Virus record (IMG/VR): IMGVR_UViG_3300002835_000030
Coordinates: 62,001-126,000 of that record
Source of the DNA: a virus
Direction: 5' to 3' (one strand)
Length of the DNA stretch: 64,000 nt
The position numbers and the translations under genes are program-made. Positions 53,001 through 61,037 of this stretch are shown in pieces; within the stretch, counting starts at the first letter, position 1; every line of letters begins with the position of its first letter. The notes under the pieces were generated by a model, which was given only the letters and a program-made list of their open reading frames with translations, was not told the origin of the DNA and searched no databases.

Positions 53001-56000
53001 ATCATATTATGATTTACAAAATCCACTAGGTAGTGTGTATAATTACTATTCTACAGATATCTTTGGCGATTGTTTTGGTGAATCAGTTATAATAAAAGAA
53101 GTTGTAAATACAAATAACAATATTGTTGCGATACCTAATTCTATTTTAGATGACCCCTCACTTATGAATCCTTCTAATTGGGAAGTTCATGTAATTGATG
53201 AATATGGTAGAGTTAGTTTTGAACCTATCATATACGATAATAATTTTATCATAGATTGGGATAGTACAGAAGAAGTTAGTGATTTATATCAGTTAATTGC
53301 AGAGTTTTACGGGTATCAGTTTGGGTATTTTACCATTGATCAAAATAGTGGTTTATTAATACCATATACTGGTGAAAATATTTATTCTAATAATCCTAAC
53401 ACTATATTTAGTGCGGCGGTTGACCCTAATAGGGTTGGGTGTAATGATTTTAATAACGTTTCAGTTGTATTCGGAAGTGAGAATTGGCAAGGTTTTAAAT
53501 TACCCGAATTAGAAGATTGTAGTTGTACAATAGATTTCTCTTTTGACTATATGTTAAAATATGAAGCTAGTAATTTGATTGAATGTGCAAATAAAATATC
53601 ATGTAATCCCGCAATTATATATGATAACACAATTAGTAATATTAATTGTTTAAATTTTGTCGCATTTACAAATAGTGTAGATGAATCACAAACATTGCAA
53701 GGTAATTTTAACGATAGAGAAGATGTAACTGAAGAATATATTATTTGGCAAAATACGAATATATTAGAGCCTAACATAGAATGTTGTAGTGCTTTGGGCG
53801 GAAATGTCGTTTCAGTAACACAGTGGGCATCCGTAAACCAAATATGGGTTTCACAGATAAATACTACTTATGGAGAATTATTTAATAATCCCACACAAGA
53901 CTTATTGGCGACATTAAACTTCAATACTGCGGAAATATTACAATTCATTGAAAAATATAAAACGACTAAGGAGAATGTAGAGAATCAAATAACAGGATGT
54001 TTCAACTTATCTCTAACATTCCCAAATTGTGACATAGAATACAATAATTATATAACAACACAAAATGTTTGTAATTTAGAGGTACCGTTAGAATGTGGTA
54101 TATGGTCTAAATTATTGTCAGATTATAAAGCATTAGAAACTGCGATAACAAATGTTATTGAAAAATATAATTTATTGTGTAGTGAACCGATAAATGGGGC
54201 TATTTCACAAATAGACGTTATTAAAACCTTTAATAGATTAACCACTCAACAGACAAACGAATTAGAAAAATTAAAAATTAGTGAAGATAAACTTAGAAAA
54301 CAAATTCTATTAATACAAAATGATGTTAGTGTAAAAAGTGGGGATAATACTATCATTGAAAAGGCAATTACTAATGTGGATAACCCATTAGATTGTTCAG
54401 TATATGAAAATAAAATAAGTGAAATCAGAAACTTTGACTATAATTCGTATTGTAATAGTTTAATTTATGGTGATATTAACTCTAATGATGGTAGCAAACA
54501 AAATGAATTTACTGTTTGTATATCTACAAAAACATTAGAAAATCAGAATGAAGAATTATTATATTCTCAATTATTAGAAGATTGTGTCTATAAAAATAGA
54601 TTAAATGAAGAACTGATTAATGTAAAATTTGATAATAACCAAACTCTAATTAGTGAAATTGAAAAACAACTGTTAGATATCAATAATAACATCAATAGAT
54701 TAACTACAGATTATAATAATACTATTAGTTACGATGAATCCAAACAGGCATCAATAATAGAAAATAATGATACGCAAAATACAATTATTAAAACTGCGGA
54801 ATTATTAAACAGTAACACTGAAAATATTACTGACAATTCTGGTAATTTAGTTTTAACTGATAGTCAAAAAATAGAACTAAACATTATCTACAATAAAAAT
54901 ATATCACAAATAAGTGATTTATCTATAGAACTTGAAGAAACAAATGTTCTATTAAATCAAAACTTAATAGGGCAAAATACGATAATATCGGGTACTAAGG
55001 TTGAACAAGATAATATAGGTAATATAGGTAATATATTATTAGAACCACTATCTGATGGGACAATAAATAGTGGAGATGGTATATGTGCATTAATTAATCC
55101 ATCATTATTTACCTCTTCACTATCGGGTGCATTATTATATAATGGTTTAAATATTCCATTAGAATGTTGTAACTCCACCGCAATCCCATTTGATGGTACA
55201 TTTACTTTTATTGGGCGAGAATGTTTTTTTAATAATAATCAGGTAGAAATAAAAAATTGTTGTGATGAAATCGATACATTAGTGATCCAACAATCATTAG
55301 AAGAACTCCAATATGAGATACCTATTATAGAACAAAAAACTCAAGAATGTTATGACAAATGGTATGATACGTTGGTAGAAGATTATGAGGTTTACGTAGA
55401 AGAAAATAATAGTAATTTTAATTCGTATTTAAATAAATTAAAAGTTAATTTTAAATTATTTGTTAATAATACAAATGATGATACACAGACAAATATAGAC
55501 ACAGGTTTAACTTATTTACCATACACACAAAATGTCAACCCAATATGGGAATGGGATCCTACAAATGGGTATACTGGAGTTATTTTAGAAGGTACTGAAC
55601 AAGAGATTTCGGTTATTGAAGATAGTATATTTAATCAACTATCTAAACTAAATGTACCATATAACTCAGAGATGTTTGAACCTGAGTGGCAAACATTTAA
55701 TTTTACAATACCAGAGTGTGTATGTGACGATTTACGAAGATTATACCCTAATAAAGAATTCTTCTTCTCTATAGGTATAGAGAATTATGAGTGTTCACTA
55801 TGTTTATTGGTCGATAATATACAAGTTAATGTTGCGGATTGTCAAACAAATAGAATACTTTCAATAAACGATTGTATGATACCACAATTAAGTTGTGTTA
55901 TAGATAATAAAAAATCGTGGGTTTATTATGATGATGGTGTAGTTAAACAAACCATTTACCCTAATGGTGACTGTAACACGGGTTCCACATCTAATTATGA

Positions 56001-57960
56001 AATTGTTAAATTAGGTGAGCAACAAGAGAGACTGTGGTTAGATTTAGAATATAGATATACTAATTATCATATTAACCATTCTGATTTAATATTAAATGTT
56101 AAAAATGCAACATTCAGTATTGACCCTGCAAAGGCAATAGAATGTGATGTATTTAATTATTGGAAAAACATTGATTGTGATAATTGTACAAATAGTTGTA
56201 CATCTGCGAGTACAGTTATATTTAGTGGGCAAGTTTATAGTTCTACTACATTAGAAAATTATACTTTAGATTTATCGGCATCAACATCGGGATTAACATT
56301 TAGTTGTTCTACGTTTACAGATTTATTAGAAACTCAAGTATTGGAATTGAAAAATAGTTACTATACACTAACCTCAAATTATACTACATCACTAAATGCG
56401 ACTTATTATGAATTATTAAATTTAGGTTCTTCACTAAGTAAATTTAGTATACAAAAAAATAATTGTGGTACGGATACTATAGTATTAAATAATAATCAAG
56501 AAATTGATAATTTATTTGGGTTAATTACTGAAAATTATGATGGTACTATATCATTTTATGAATCTTATATTTACACAGGTACTACACCATACACTGGCGG
56601 TACTTTAGTTGAAGTTTTAAGTGGTATAACTGCACAAACATTCAACCAAACTCCATTTGTAAATTCTGGTTGTTGTAAAACAATTAACAATTTACTTAAT
56701 AGTGAAGGTGTGGTTGGTTTAGGTTTAGGTAAGGACTATCAATGGGACAGTAATATCAGTGCCTGTGTTTGGAAACCAATAAATGGTTGTTCTAATTGTA
56801 ATGGAGACTGTGAATATTGTGGTACATTAAACGAGTGTTCTAATGGTTTTTATACTGGTACACCTTATAATGTCTGTATTAACCCTATAGATTATTTAGA
56901 TGTACAACCATCAGAGATTAATATTAAATCAGTGTTTGATCAATTAGTACAAACTAATTTAATTGACGTTAAGAGTAGACAAACTATTAGTGATTATCCA
57001 TTATTAAGATTATTTTATGAATTATATCTAAACGCTAGTAATTGTGGTAAAGACTTATCGGGTAAATATACATACGATACTATGTTTGAGTTTATGGATA
57101 AGATTGGTGACTTTTGGTTAGACTTATTGGAACAAGTGGTACCTGCAACTACAATATGGGAAGGTTGTGATAATTCGGGTAAAATATATAGAAATACTAT
57201 TTTTGATAATAATAAATTTAATTATAAAAAATATACTTTAAATTTCATTGATGCGGACGATAATTGTCCATTATCTGCACAAACAGATTTTAGTATTGGT
57301 TCTGAAACTAAACATTCATTAGTAGAACAAAAACCTATATATCCGTCAAGTCCTGAGATAACACAAGTTAAGACAGACATTTTAAATAAAGAATTAGAGA
57401 TATCACTACTTAAGAAACAAATTTCATCAGAACAAAGTAAGTTATGTTCGATAAGACTACAAGATTTGGATACCCCTAATTTACAAGATTTAATAGATGT
57501 ACAACAAACCCAAATTGATTTACTTAATAGTGAGTTAGTTAATTTAGAACAAGAATTGATAGATTTAAATGCACAATTAGATGAAATTGAAAATGTGTAT
57601 CTACTACAACAACAAAATTATTATATGAATTTTATGAGTTGTAGTGGTATAACACAAAATTTAATAAACACACAAAATAGTTTATCTGGGTTTACACAAG
57701 GTACTACTACATATGAAACACAAAGAAACTTTATTGCAGGACTTAGAGATAAATACAATAAGTGTGTTAGGAAGGCGAACACATTAATAAGTGATTATAA
57801 TACAGTATTTATAACACAAATATATGACAGTAATGAATATGAAGGAAATGTAGAGATATTTGGTGATCCAGATTTTGACACACCTAACTTCATTAAAACA
57901 TTACCCCCAGAACAAGTATCTGGATGGTATTATAATCAAGAATTAATACATAACTGTTAA
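50044..57960 (+). CDS. Giant tail/baseplate protein with gpI-like domain and Cys-pair repeats
   Basis: At 2638 residues this is the largest gene in the window. The N-terminal 450 residues are beta-rich. Around residues 470-500 lies RLILNIAWLWKSKGSRKAV, then EFLFRFIGAPESL, matching the 'KG....l..l....G' helix pair of P2 gpI / T4 gp7-type wedge proteins; a gp7-like role is my inference. From residue about 800 to 2230 there are at least six adjacent-Cys modules (ECC or CC near 806, 927, 1247, 1708, 1739 and 2210) each followed about 10-25 residues later by a strand and, in most, another Cys. Coiled coils lie near 1390-1440, 1500-1640 and 2430-2530. It may form a long wedge-fibre structure. T4 gp7 is 1032 residues, so the Cys-rich part is an addition. 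Confidence 0.55.
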   Translation: MAKNNRIKIAGYAKRIFFNDNIEYRNFSPDLVGFQLTSNGGTTLFTNGNFSISINLDPKPNVLFTQSTKSKFYTLDDIITSGNTQLDIQNNVKAKLNIDITNPLSYIWYGSTSEMIRASLLDIQENWPAAIYVDNKVGSVTGNNITDYVYDISSDESTFKVNSNFFINPYVIKYTEDSKYVETNSAENPLRNFTLKYGSYVIEHNGIVKNIKSITPATQKTNSELTLVVDGNPFPELTGIYIPQYSFLSNNIDASIPYLIKPNESEIEKFFSGLDDFQRTILNREINPIYRAEIISSNYTDDGVLLTSKKVYDFPVMDDGYNLNFFDTFYISYLSKLTKLGEGLDQTNTDIIFRKYTTEAINSFDTMPKTDGDDLTLNGEKATKLIRIYGVEFDYLKKYINGIKFAHVVTYNKRNNLPDVLVKDLAFMLGLEPINFISDSSFSKLYLPSNGGGKFSGTSTNLTEEQIDNELYRRLILNIAWLWKSKGSRKAVEFLFRFIGAPESLVNFNEYIVVVDKPLDIEEIKRLLYIYTGKVDLSNIPYDDNGFPLPPVNGELVISNFIDTETGEVVENGITEMYFQKAGGWYRETYGSNVLTVLNGNNPHVGPYDGGSEYLQYFSRCYIPNFDNEPTVVITADTIRQNYFVNYNYGIFNGIPSGTTFYTNQLTYNDKTGKYQPIDNCLNVNYSIIDTPLQNDGKTTLQQAFVQAEAEYNTFLELIQKDSYLVYSPEWQVIKNNYELSLKNCLNEISTEDCDTNKTLEICLNEVEVETTQYSCDNLLLKECSPFFYYEDGNGNKVSFDKFPQCCENNNGNFVSYVNEYGRLTEYCTTKAPCIGKPLEPLENGIVPFLMTENVVPDNIFQLYDRCYQYIYEQTIPLSEFEVVIGYTPQEIITSFLSGDYQISMSFEILFREVSCDITSVVSSPECCAYYGMNYTIVIDGEKEYIVCLKNNLNGLSDEQVPQFILQNKLNLGTYTMPNIDEQIKTSYYDLQNPLGSVYNYYSTDIFGDCFGESVIIKEVVNTNNNIVAIPNSILDDPSLMNPSNWEVHVIDEYGRVSFEPIIYDNNFIIDWDSTEEVSDLYQLIAEFYGYQFGYFTIDQNSGLLIPYTGENIYSNNPNTIFSAAVDPNRVGCNDFNNVSVVFGSENWQGFKLPELEDCSCTIDFSFDYMLKYEASNLIECANKISCNPAIIYDNTISNINCLNFVAFTNSVDESQTLQGNFNDREDVTEEYIIWQNTNILEPNIECCSALGGNVVSVTQWASVNQIWVSQINTTYGELFNNPTQDLLATLNFNTAEILQFIEKYKTTKENVENQITGCFNLSLTFPNCDIEYNNYITTQNVCNLEVPLECGIWSKLLSDYKALETAITNVIEKYNLLCSEPINGAISQIDVIKTFNRLTTQQTNELEKLKISEDKLRKQILLIQNDVSVKSGDNTIIEKAITNVDNPLDCSVYENKISEIRNFDYNSYCNSLIYGDINSNDGSKQNEFTVCISTKTLENQNEELLYSQLLEDCVYKNRLNEELINVKFDNNQTLISEIEKQLLDINNNINRLTTDYNNTISYDESKQASIIENNDTQNTIIKTAELLNSNTENITDNSGNLVLTDSQKIELNIIYNKNISQISDLSIELEETNVLLNQNLIGQNTIISGTKVEQDNIGNIGNILLEPLSDGTINSGDGICALINPSLFTSSLSGALLYNGLNIPLECCNSTAIPFDGTFTFIGRECFFNNNQVEIKNCCDEIDTLVIQQSLEELQYEIPIIEQKTQECYDKWYDTLVEDYEVYVEENNSNFNSYLNKLKVNFKLFVNNTNDDTQTNIDTGLTYLPYTQNVNPIWEWDPTNGYTGVILEGTEQEISVIEDSIFNQLSKLNVPYNSEMFEPEWQTFNFTIPECVCDDLRRLYPNKEFFFSIGIENYECSLCLLVDNIQVNVADCQTNRILSINDCMIPQLSCVIDNKKSWVYYDDGVVKQTIYPNGDCNTGSTSNYEIVKLGEQQERLWLDLEYRYTNYHINHSDLILNVKNATFSIDPAKAIECDVFNYWKNIDCDNCTNSCTSASTVIFSGQVYSSTTLENYTLDLSASTSGLTFSCSTFTDLLETQVLELKNSYYTLTSNYTTSLNATYYELLNLGSSLSKFSIQKNNCGTDTIVLNNNQEIDNLFGLITENYDGTISFYESYIYTGTTPYTGGTLVEVLSGITAQTFNQTPFVNSGCCKTINNLLNSEGVVGLGLGKDYQWDSNISACVWKPINGCSNCNGDCEYCGTLNECSNGFYTGTPYNVCINPIDYLDVQPSEINIKSVFDQLVQTNLIDVKSRQTISDYPLLRLFYELYLNASNCGKDLSGKYTYDTMFEFMDKIGDFWLDLLEQVVPATTIWEGCDNSGKIYRNTIFDNNKFNYKKYTLNFIDADDNCPLSAQTDFSIGSETKHSLVEQKPIYPSSPEITQVKTDILNKELEISLLKKQISSEQSKLCSIRLQDLDTPNLQDLIDVQQTQIDLLNSELVNLEQELIDLNAQLDEIENVYLLQQQNYYMNFMSCSGITQNLINTQNSLSGFTQGTTTYETQRNFIAGLRDKYNKCVRKANTLISDYNTVFITQIYDSNEYEGNVEIFGDPDFDTPNFIKTLPPEQVSGWYYNQELIHNC

Positions 57961-57980
57961 CGATTTAAGTTAATTTTTTA

Positions 57981-57989
57981 ATATTTATA
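57981..57989 (+). promoter_or_regulatory. ATATTTATA element
   Basis: This copy lies in the gap after the giant gene, 14 nt before a small frame at 58004 and about 100 nt before the beta-propeller gene. Confidence 0.4.
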
Positions 57990-58003
57990 ATAAAAAGAAA
58001 AAG

Positions 58004-58081
58004 ATGTCATTAAAAAGATCAACCGACATAAAATTTATTAGTGATTTTGAACTAATTGATTTATCATATAAGTTAATATAA
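58004..58081 (+). CDS. Possible 25-residue peptide
   Basis: A short frame (SLKRSTDIKFISDFELIDL) starts 14 nt after the ATATTTATA element and ends 7 nt before the next gene. The close fit to the intergenic space suggests a leader peptide or tiny gene, but length alone cannot prove coding. Confidence 0.3.
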   Translation: MSLKRSTDIKFISDFELIDLSYKLI

Positions 58082-58088
58082 TTTAAAT

Positions 58089-60995
58089 ATGGCAGGAATT
58101 AGAGGTAAAATAGTAAATCCGATATCGATAGGTGGTGAAGTTATTACTGAAATTGAATCACCTATTAACTTAAATATAGGTACTGATATGAATTATCAGG
58201 CATCCTCTACGTCCACATTTTTAAAAACAGAAAAATCATTATTCCTACCTACAGATTTATCTAGGGTAGACGATATATTTTTATTGTCGAAACCTGATAA
58301 ATACGGACAAACCATATTTAGAAATAGATTAACAGAAAAAACAATACCATTAAATTTTTCTGGTAATGTAAGTGATATAAATTCCGAAATTGAAATTACT
58401 GAAAATAATGAAATATTATATATAGATAATGGTAAAAAATATCAATTATTGTCTAGTAGAAGTGAAAGTAATAACTACGGATGGGAACCTGTAAGTAATA
58501 GGGCAAAATATAACCATATAGAGCGATCAGACTTTGATAGTTTTGATTTTCCACAAATTACAATTAGAGGTGTTAGAAAAATACCTGCTACTACTGCAGA
58601 TACTTTATGTGGTCCGGTAACATATACTGGTGAAACATATGATAGGATGAATTATAATTGGTTCTTCGGGAAAAACGCGGCAATATCTTTTAACCCAATA
58701 CAAAGCGGTGGTACTCCAGTTATATTAAGTGGGGCGATGGAATCACAAGAAGGTGTTGCGTCGATATCTAATAAAGAAGGGCAACTATTATTCTATACAA
58801 ATGGTGAGACGGTATATACTAGTGGAAACACTGTTATGACTAATGGTACGGGACTATCTAGTTCGGGAACTTCAACACAGTCAGTTGTTATTGTCCCTAA
58901 ACCAGAGTCCGATAAGTATTATTTGTTTACAACAGATTACAACGGTAACCCTAATGGATTTGAATATTCTATAGTTAATATGGGATCACAAAACGTAGAT
59001 GGGGTAGTTGAAACAAAAAATATTAAATTAATCAATACACCATTAAGTGAAAAAGTTACTGCGTGTAGTAATACATCAGAAGATTCTTATTGGATTATAA
59101 CACATACAAGTGGTGATACATCATATTATACATATAAATTATCTTCTACGGGATTAAGTGGACCGATAATCACAAATATCGGTTCCACACACAATACTGC
59201 GAGAGGATATATGAAGACATCACCTGATTGCTCTAAATTAATATCTTTATTATATGATGAGGATATTATAGACATTTTTGATTTCGATTCCACAGGTGGT
59301 ACGTTAAGTAATTTTATATCATTAACAGGAATGACTTTTGATATTGGACCTTATGGGTTGGAGTTTTCTTCAGATTCTTCTAAGTTTTATGTTAGTGAAG
59401 GTGCGGGTGAAAAAGTATATCAGTTTGATTTAACTTACACCTCTTCTACTGAAATGATAGACAATGTAATTGAGGTAGGTAATATTAGTGGGGCGAGTTT
59501 TGGGGCGCTACAATTAGCGCCTGATGAGAGAATCTATCTTGCAGATTATAACAATACTAATTTACATATTATACATAGACCTAATGGTTTGGGTGTACAA
59601 TGTAATTTTGAAAGTAGTGGTATATCTTTAACTAATAGTACTATTACCGGTACGTCATCATATTGGGGGTTACCTAATATTATAACAGATAAATCTATTT
59701 CTTGTGATCGGTCAGTTTATATTATACCTAAAAGTAGAACAGGGTATTTATTTGACGTTTTAGTGAATAATGTTAATAATGTAGTTGAACCGAAGAAACT
59801 TTCATTGTTTGGTGAGGTTTATAGATACGAACAAAGTATTGGTGAATTTACTAAATCTGCATTATCTAATTTTGTTATAGATTATAATGATTTAACTGCC
59901 AATACAAGTAATAACATTTTTATACCTACATTAAATATAGGTGAGGGTGAATTTTTAATAAAATCTTATTGGACTTATAATGTGAATACGTTATTAGCGA
60001 AGAAACAAAAAGTCGTAAAAAATAGTATTAATACATATAAAAGAGGTGAATTATATGGTTTATATGTTCCCGAAACGGATTGGTATTTTATATCCTTATT
60101 TGAATCACAAAAACCACTATTTAATAGTTCTGTCGCACCTCAACCACAAAACATAGGTAATCTAGTAGTACAAAGTAGGTTTACTGAAAGTGGTACTACT
60201 GAGTACGTAGTAAATGGTTTATCTGACCCAATAGTCTCATATAATGGTTCTGTATTGGCTAAGAATATTGAATATAGTGCGGTAACCTCCGCAACTACAC
60301 CATATATTAAATTATTATTTAATCCATTACCTAATCAAGTTTTAACATACGCTTATATTAATAATGGTGGTAGTAACGATTTGTTGGCGGATTTATATAC
60401 GATATCTACAACAATAAAAAGTGGTGCAACTGGCACTCAATCATCTACTGATAGGGTATTTTATAACACCACAGAAAATAAATATGAGTTTTATTTAACT
60501 AGTAGCCCTAATAGTGATGTTATTTTATCTTTAAATGGTACTATATTAAGTAAAGATGTTGAATATTATTTATCTGCTTCTAATAGTAGAAGAGTTATAT
60601 TTGATGATAATTTAGTTGTTGGGGATATAATAGAGGCATTTTATGTTCCTACCGCGGCGATAAATGGGTTAGTACCTAATAATACACCTACAATTAGTTG
60701 GTATATCAACGAAGCCCCAGCGCAATCATATGGTAAGTTCACAATAGAGGTGACTGACCCTAGTGACGAATTTTTTGAAACCGTAGTGTATAGTTTTGTC
60801 GTTGATTATATTATAGGACAAAAAACATATAGTGATACCATAACATTGACAAATGCCGTTGCAGGTGATAAATTTATATATAGGGTTAAAAATGAAAAAT
60901 TTTATACCCCCATTAATGGTGAAACTATTTATAGTGTGAACTATAGTGACGTAAATCGTATAGAAATACAATTTAATAGTGGGCAATCATATTAA
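58089..60995 (+). CDS. Tail fibre/adhesin-like protein with Bacteroidota T9SS-type beta-propeller
   Basis: This 968-residue protein has three parts. Residues 1-185 are phage-type (GIRGKIVNPISIGGEVI, then FLPTDLSRVDDIFLLSKPD). Residues about 188-530 strongly resemble the beta-propeller of Bacteroidota gliding-motility-associated, T9SS type B surface proteins: WFFGKNAAISFN, EGVASISNKEGQLLFYTNG, TQSVVIVPKPESDKYYLFT, NGFEYSIVNM, VTACSNTSEDSYWIITH, ARGYMKTSPDCSKL, YGLEFSSDSSKFYVSE. Residues 560-968 contain repeated beta modules (VVQSRFTESGTTEYVVNG, then YEFYLTSSPNSDVILSLNG). No T9SS C-terminal sorting domain is present. The likely role is receptor binding at the tail tip, with a domain acquired from hosts. 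Confidence 0.65.
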   Translation: MAGIRGKIVNPISIGGEVITEIESPINLNIGTDMNYQASSTSTFLKTEKSLFLPTDLSRVDDIFLLSKPDKYGQTIFRNRLTEKTIPLNFSGNVSDINSEIEITENNEILYIDNGKKYQLLSSRSESNNYGWEPVSNRAKYNHIERSDFDSFDFPQITIRGVRKIPATTADTLCGPVTYTGETYDRMNYNWFFGKNAAISFNPIQSGGTPVILSGAMESQEGVASISNKEGQLLFYTNGETVYTSGNTVMTNGTGLSSSGTSTQSVVIVPKPESDKYYLFTTDYNGNPNGFEYSIVNMGSQNVDGVVETKNIKLINTPLSEKVTACSNTSEDSYWIITHTSGDTSYYTYKLSSTGLSGPIITNIGSTHNTARGYMKTSPDCSKLISLLYDEDIIDIFDFDSTGGTLSNFISLTGMTFDIGPYGLEFSSDSSKFYVSEGAGEKVYQFDLTYTSSTEMIDNVIEVGNISGASFGALQLAPDERIYLADYNNTNLHIIHRPNGLGVQCNFESSGISLTNSTITGTSSYWGLPNIITDKSISCDRSVYIIPKSRTGYLFDVLVNNVNNVVEPKKLSLFGEVYRYEQSIGEFTKSALSNFVIDYNDLTANTSNNIFIPTLNIGEGEFLIKSYWTYNVNTLLAKKQKVVKNSINTYKRGELYGLYVPETDWYFISLFESQKPLFNSSVAPQPQNIGNLVVQSRFTESGTTEYVVNGLSDPIVSYNGSVLAKNIEYSAVTSATTPYIKLLFNPLPNQVLTYAYINNGGSNDLLADLYTISTTIKSGATGTQSSTDRVFYNTTENKYEFYLTSSPNSDVILSLNGTILSKDVEYYLSASNSRRVIFDDNLVVGDIIEAFYVPTAAINGLVPNNTPTISWYINEAPAQSYGKFTIEVTDPSDEFFETVVYSFVVDYIIGQKTYSDTITLTNAVAGDKFIYRVKNEKFYTPINGETIYSVNYSDVNRIEIQFNSGQSY

Positions 60996-61011
60996 AATAA
61001 TAACATTTGAT

Positions 61012-61020
61012 ATATTTATT
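61012..61020 (+). promoter_or_regulatory. ATATTTATT element
   Basis: This copy ends 17 nt before the start at 61038 and is followed by AGAGGA, one of the few Shine-Dalgarno-like sequences in the window. Confidence 0.45.
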
Positions 61021-61037
61021 AATAAATAAAAGAGGAA

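Noticed and set aside
54600-55000. Asn/Ile-rich low-complexity part of the 2638-residue gene as a possible repeat array or CRISPR-like element
   Set aside because: No regular repeat-spacer period is present; it is a coding coiled-coil region.
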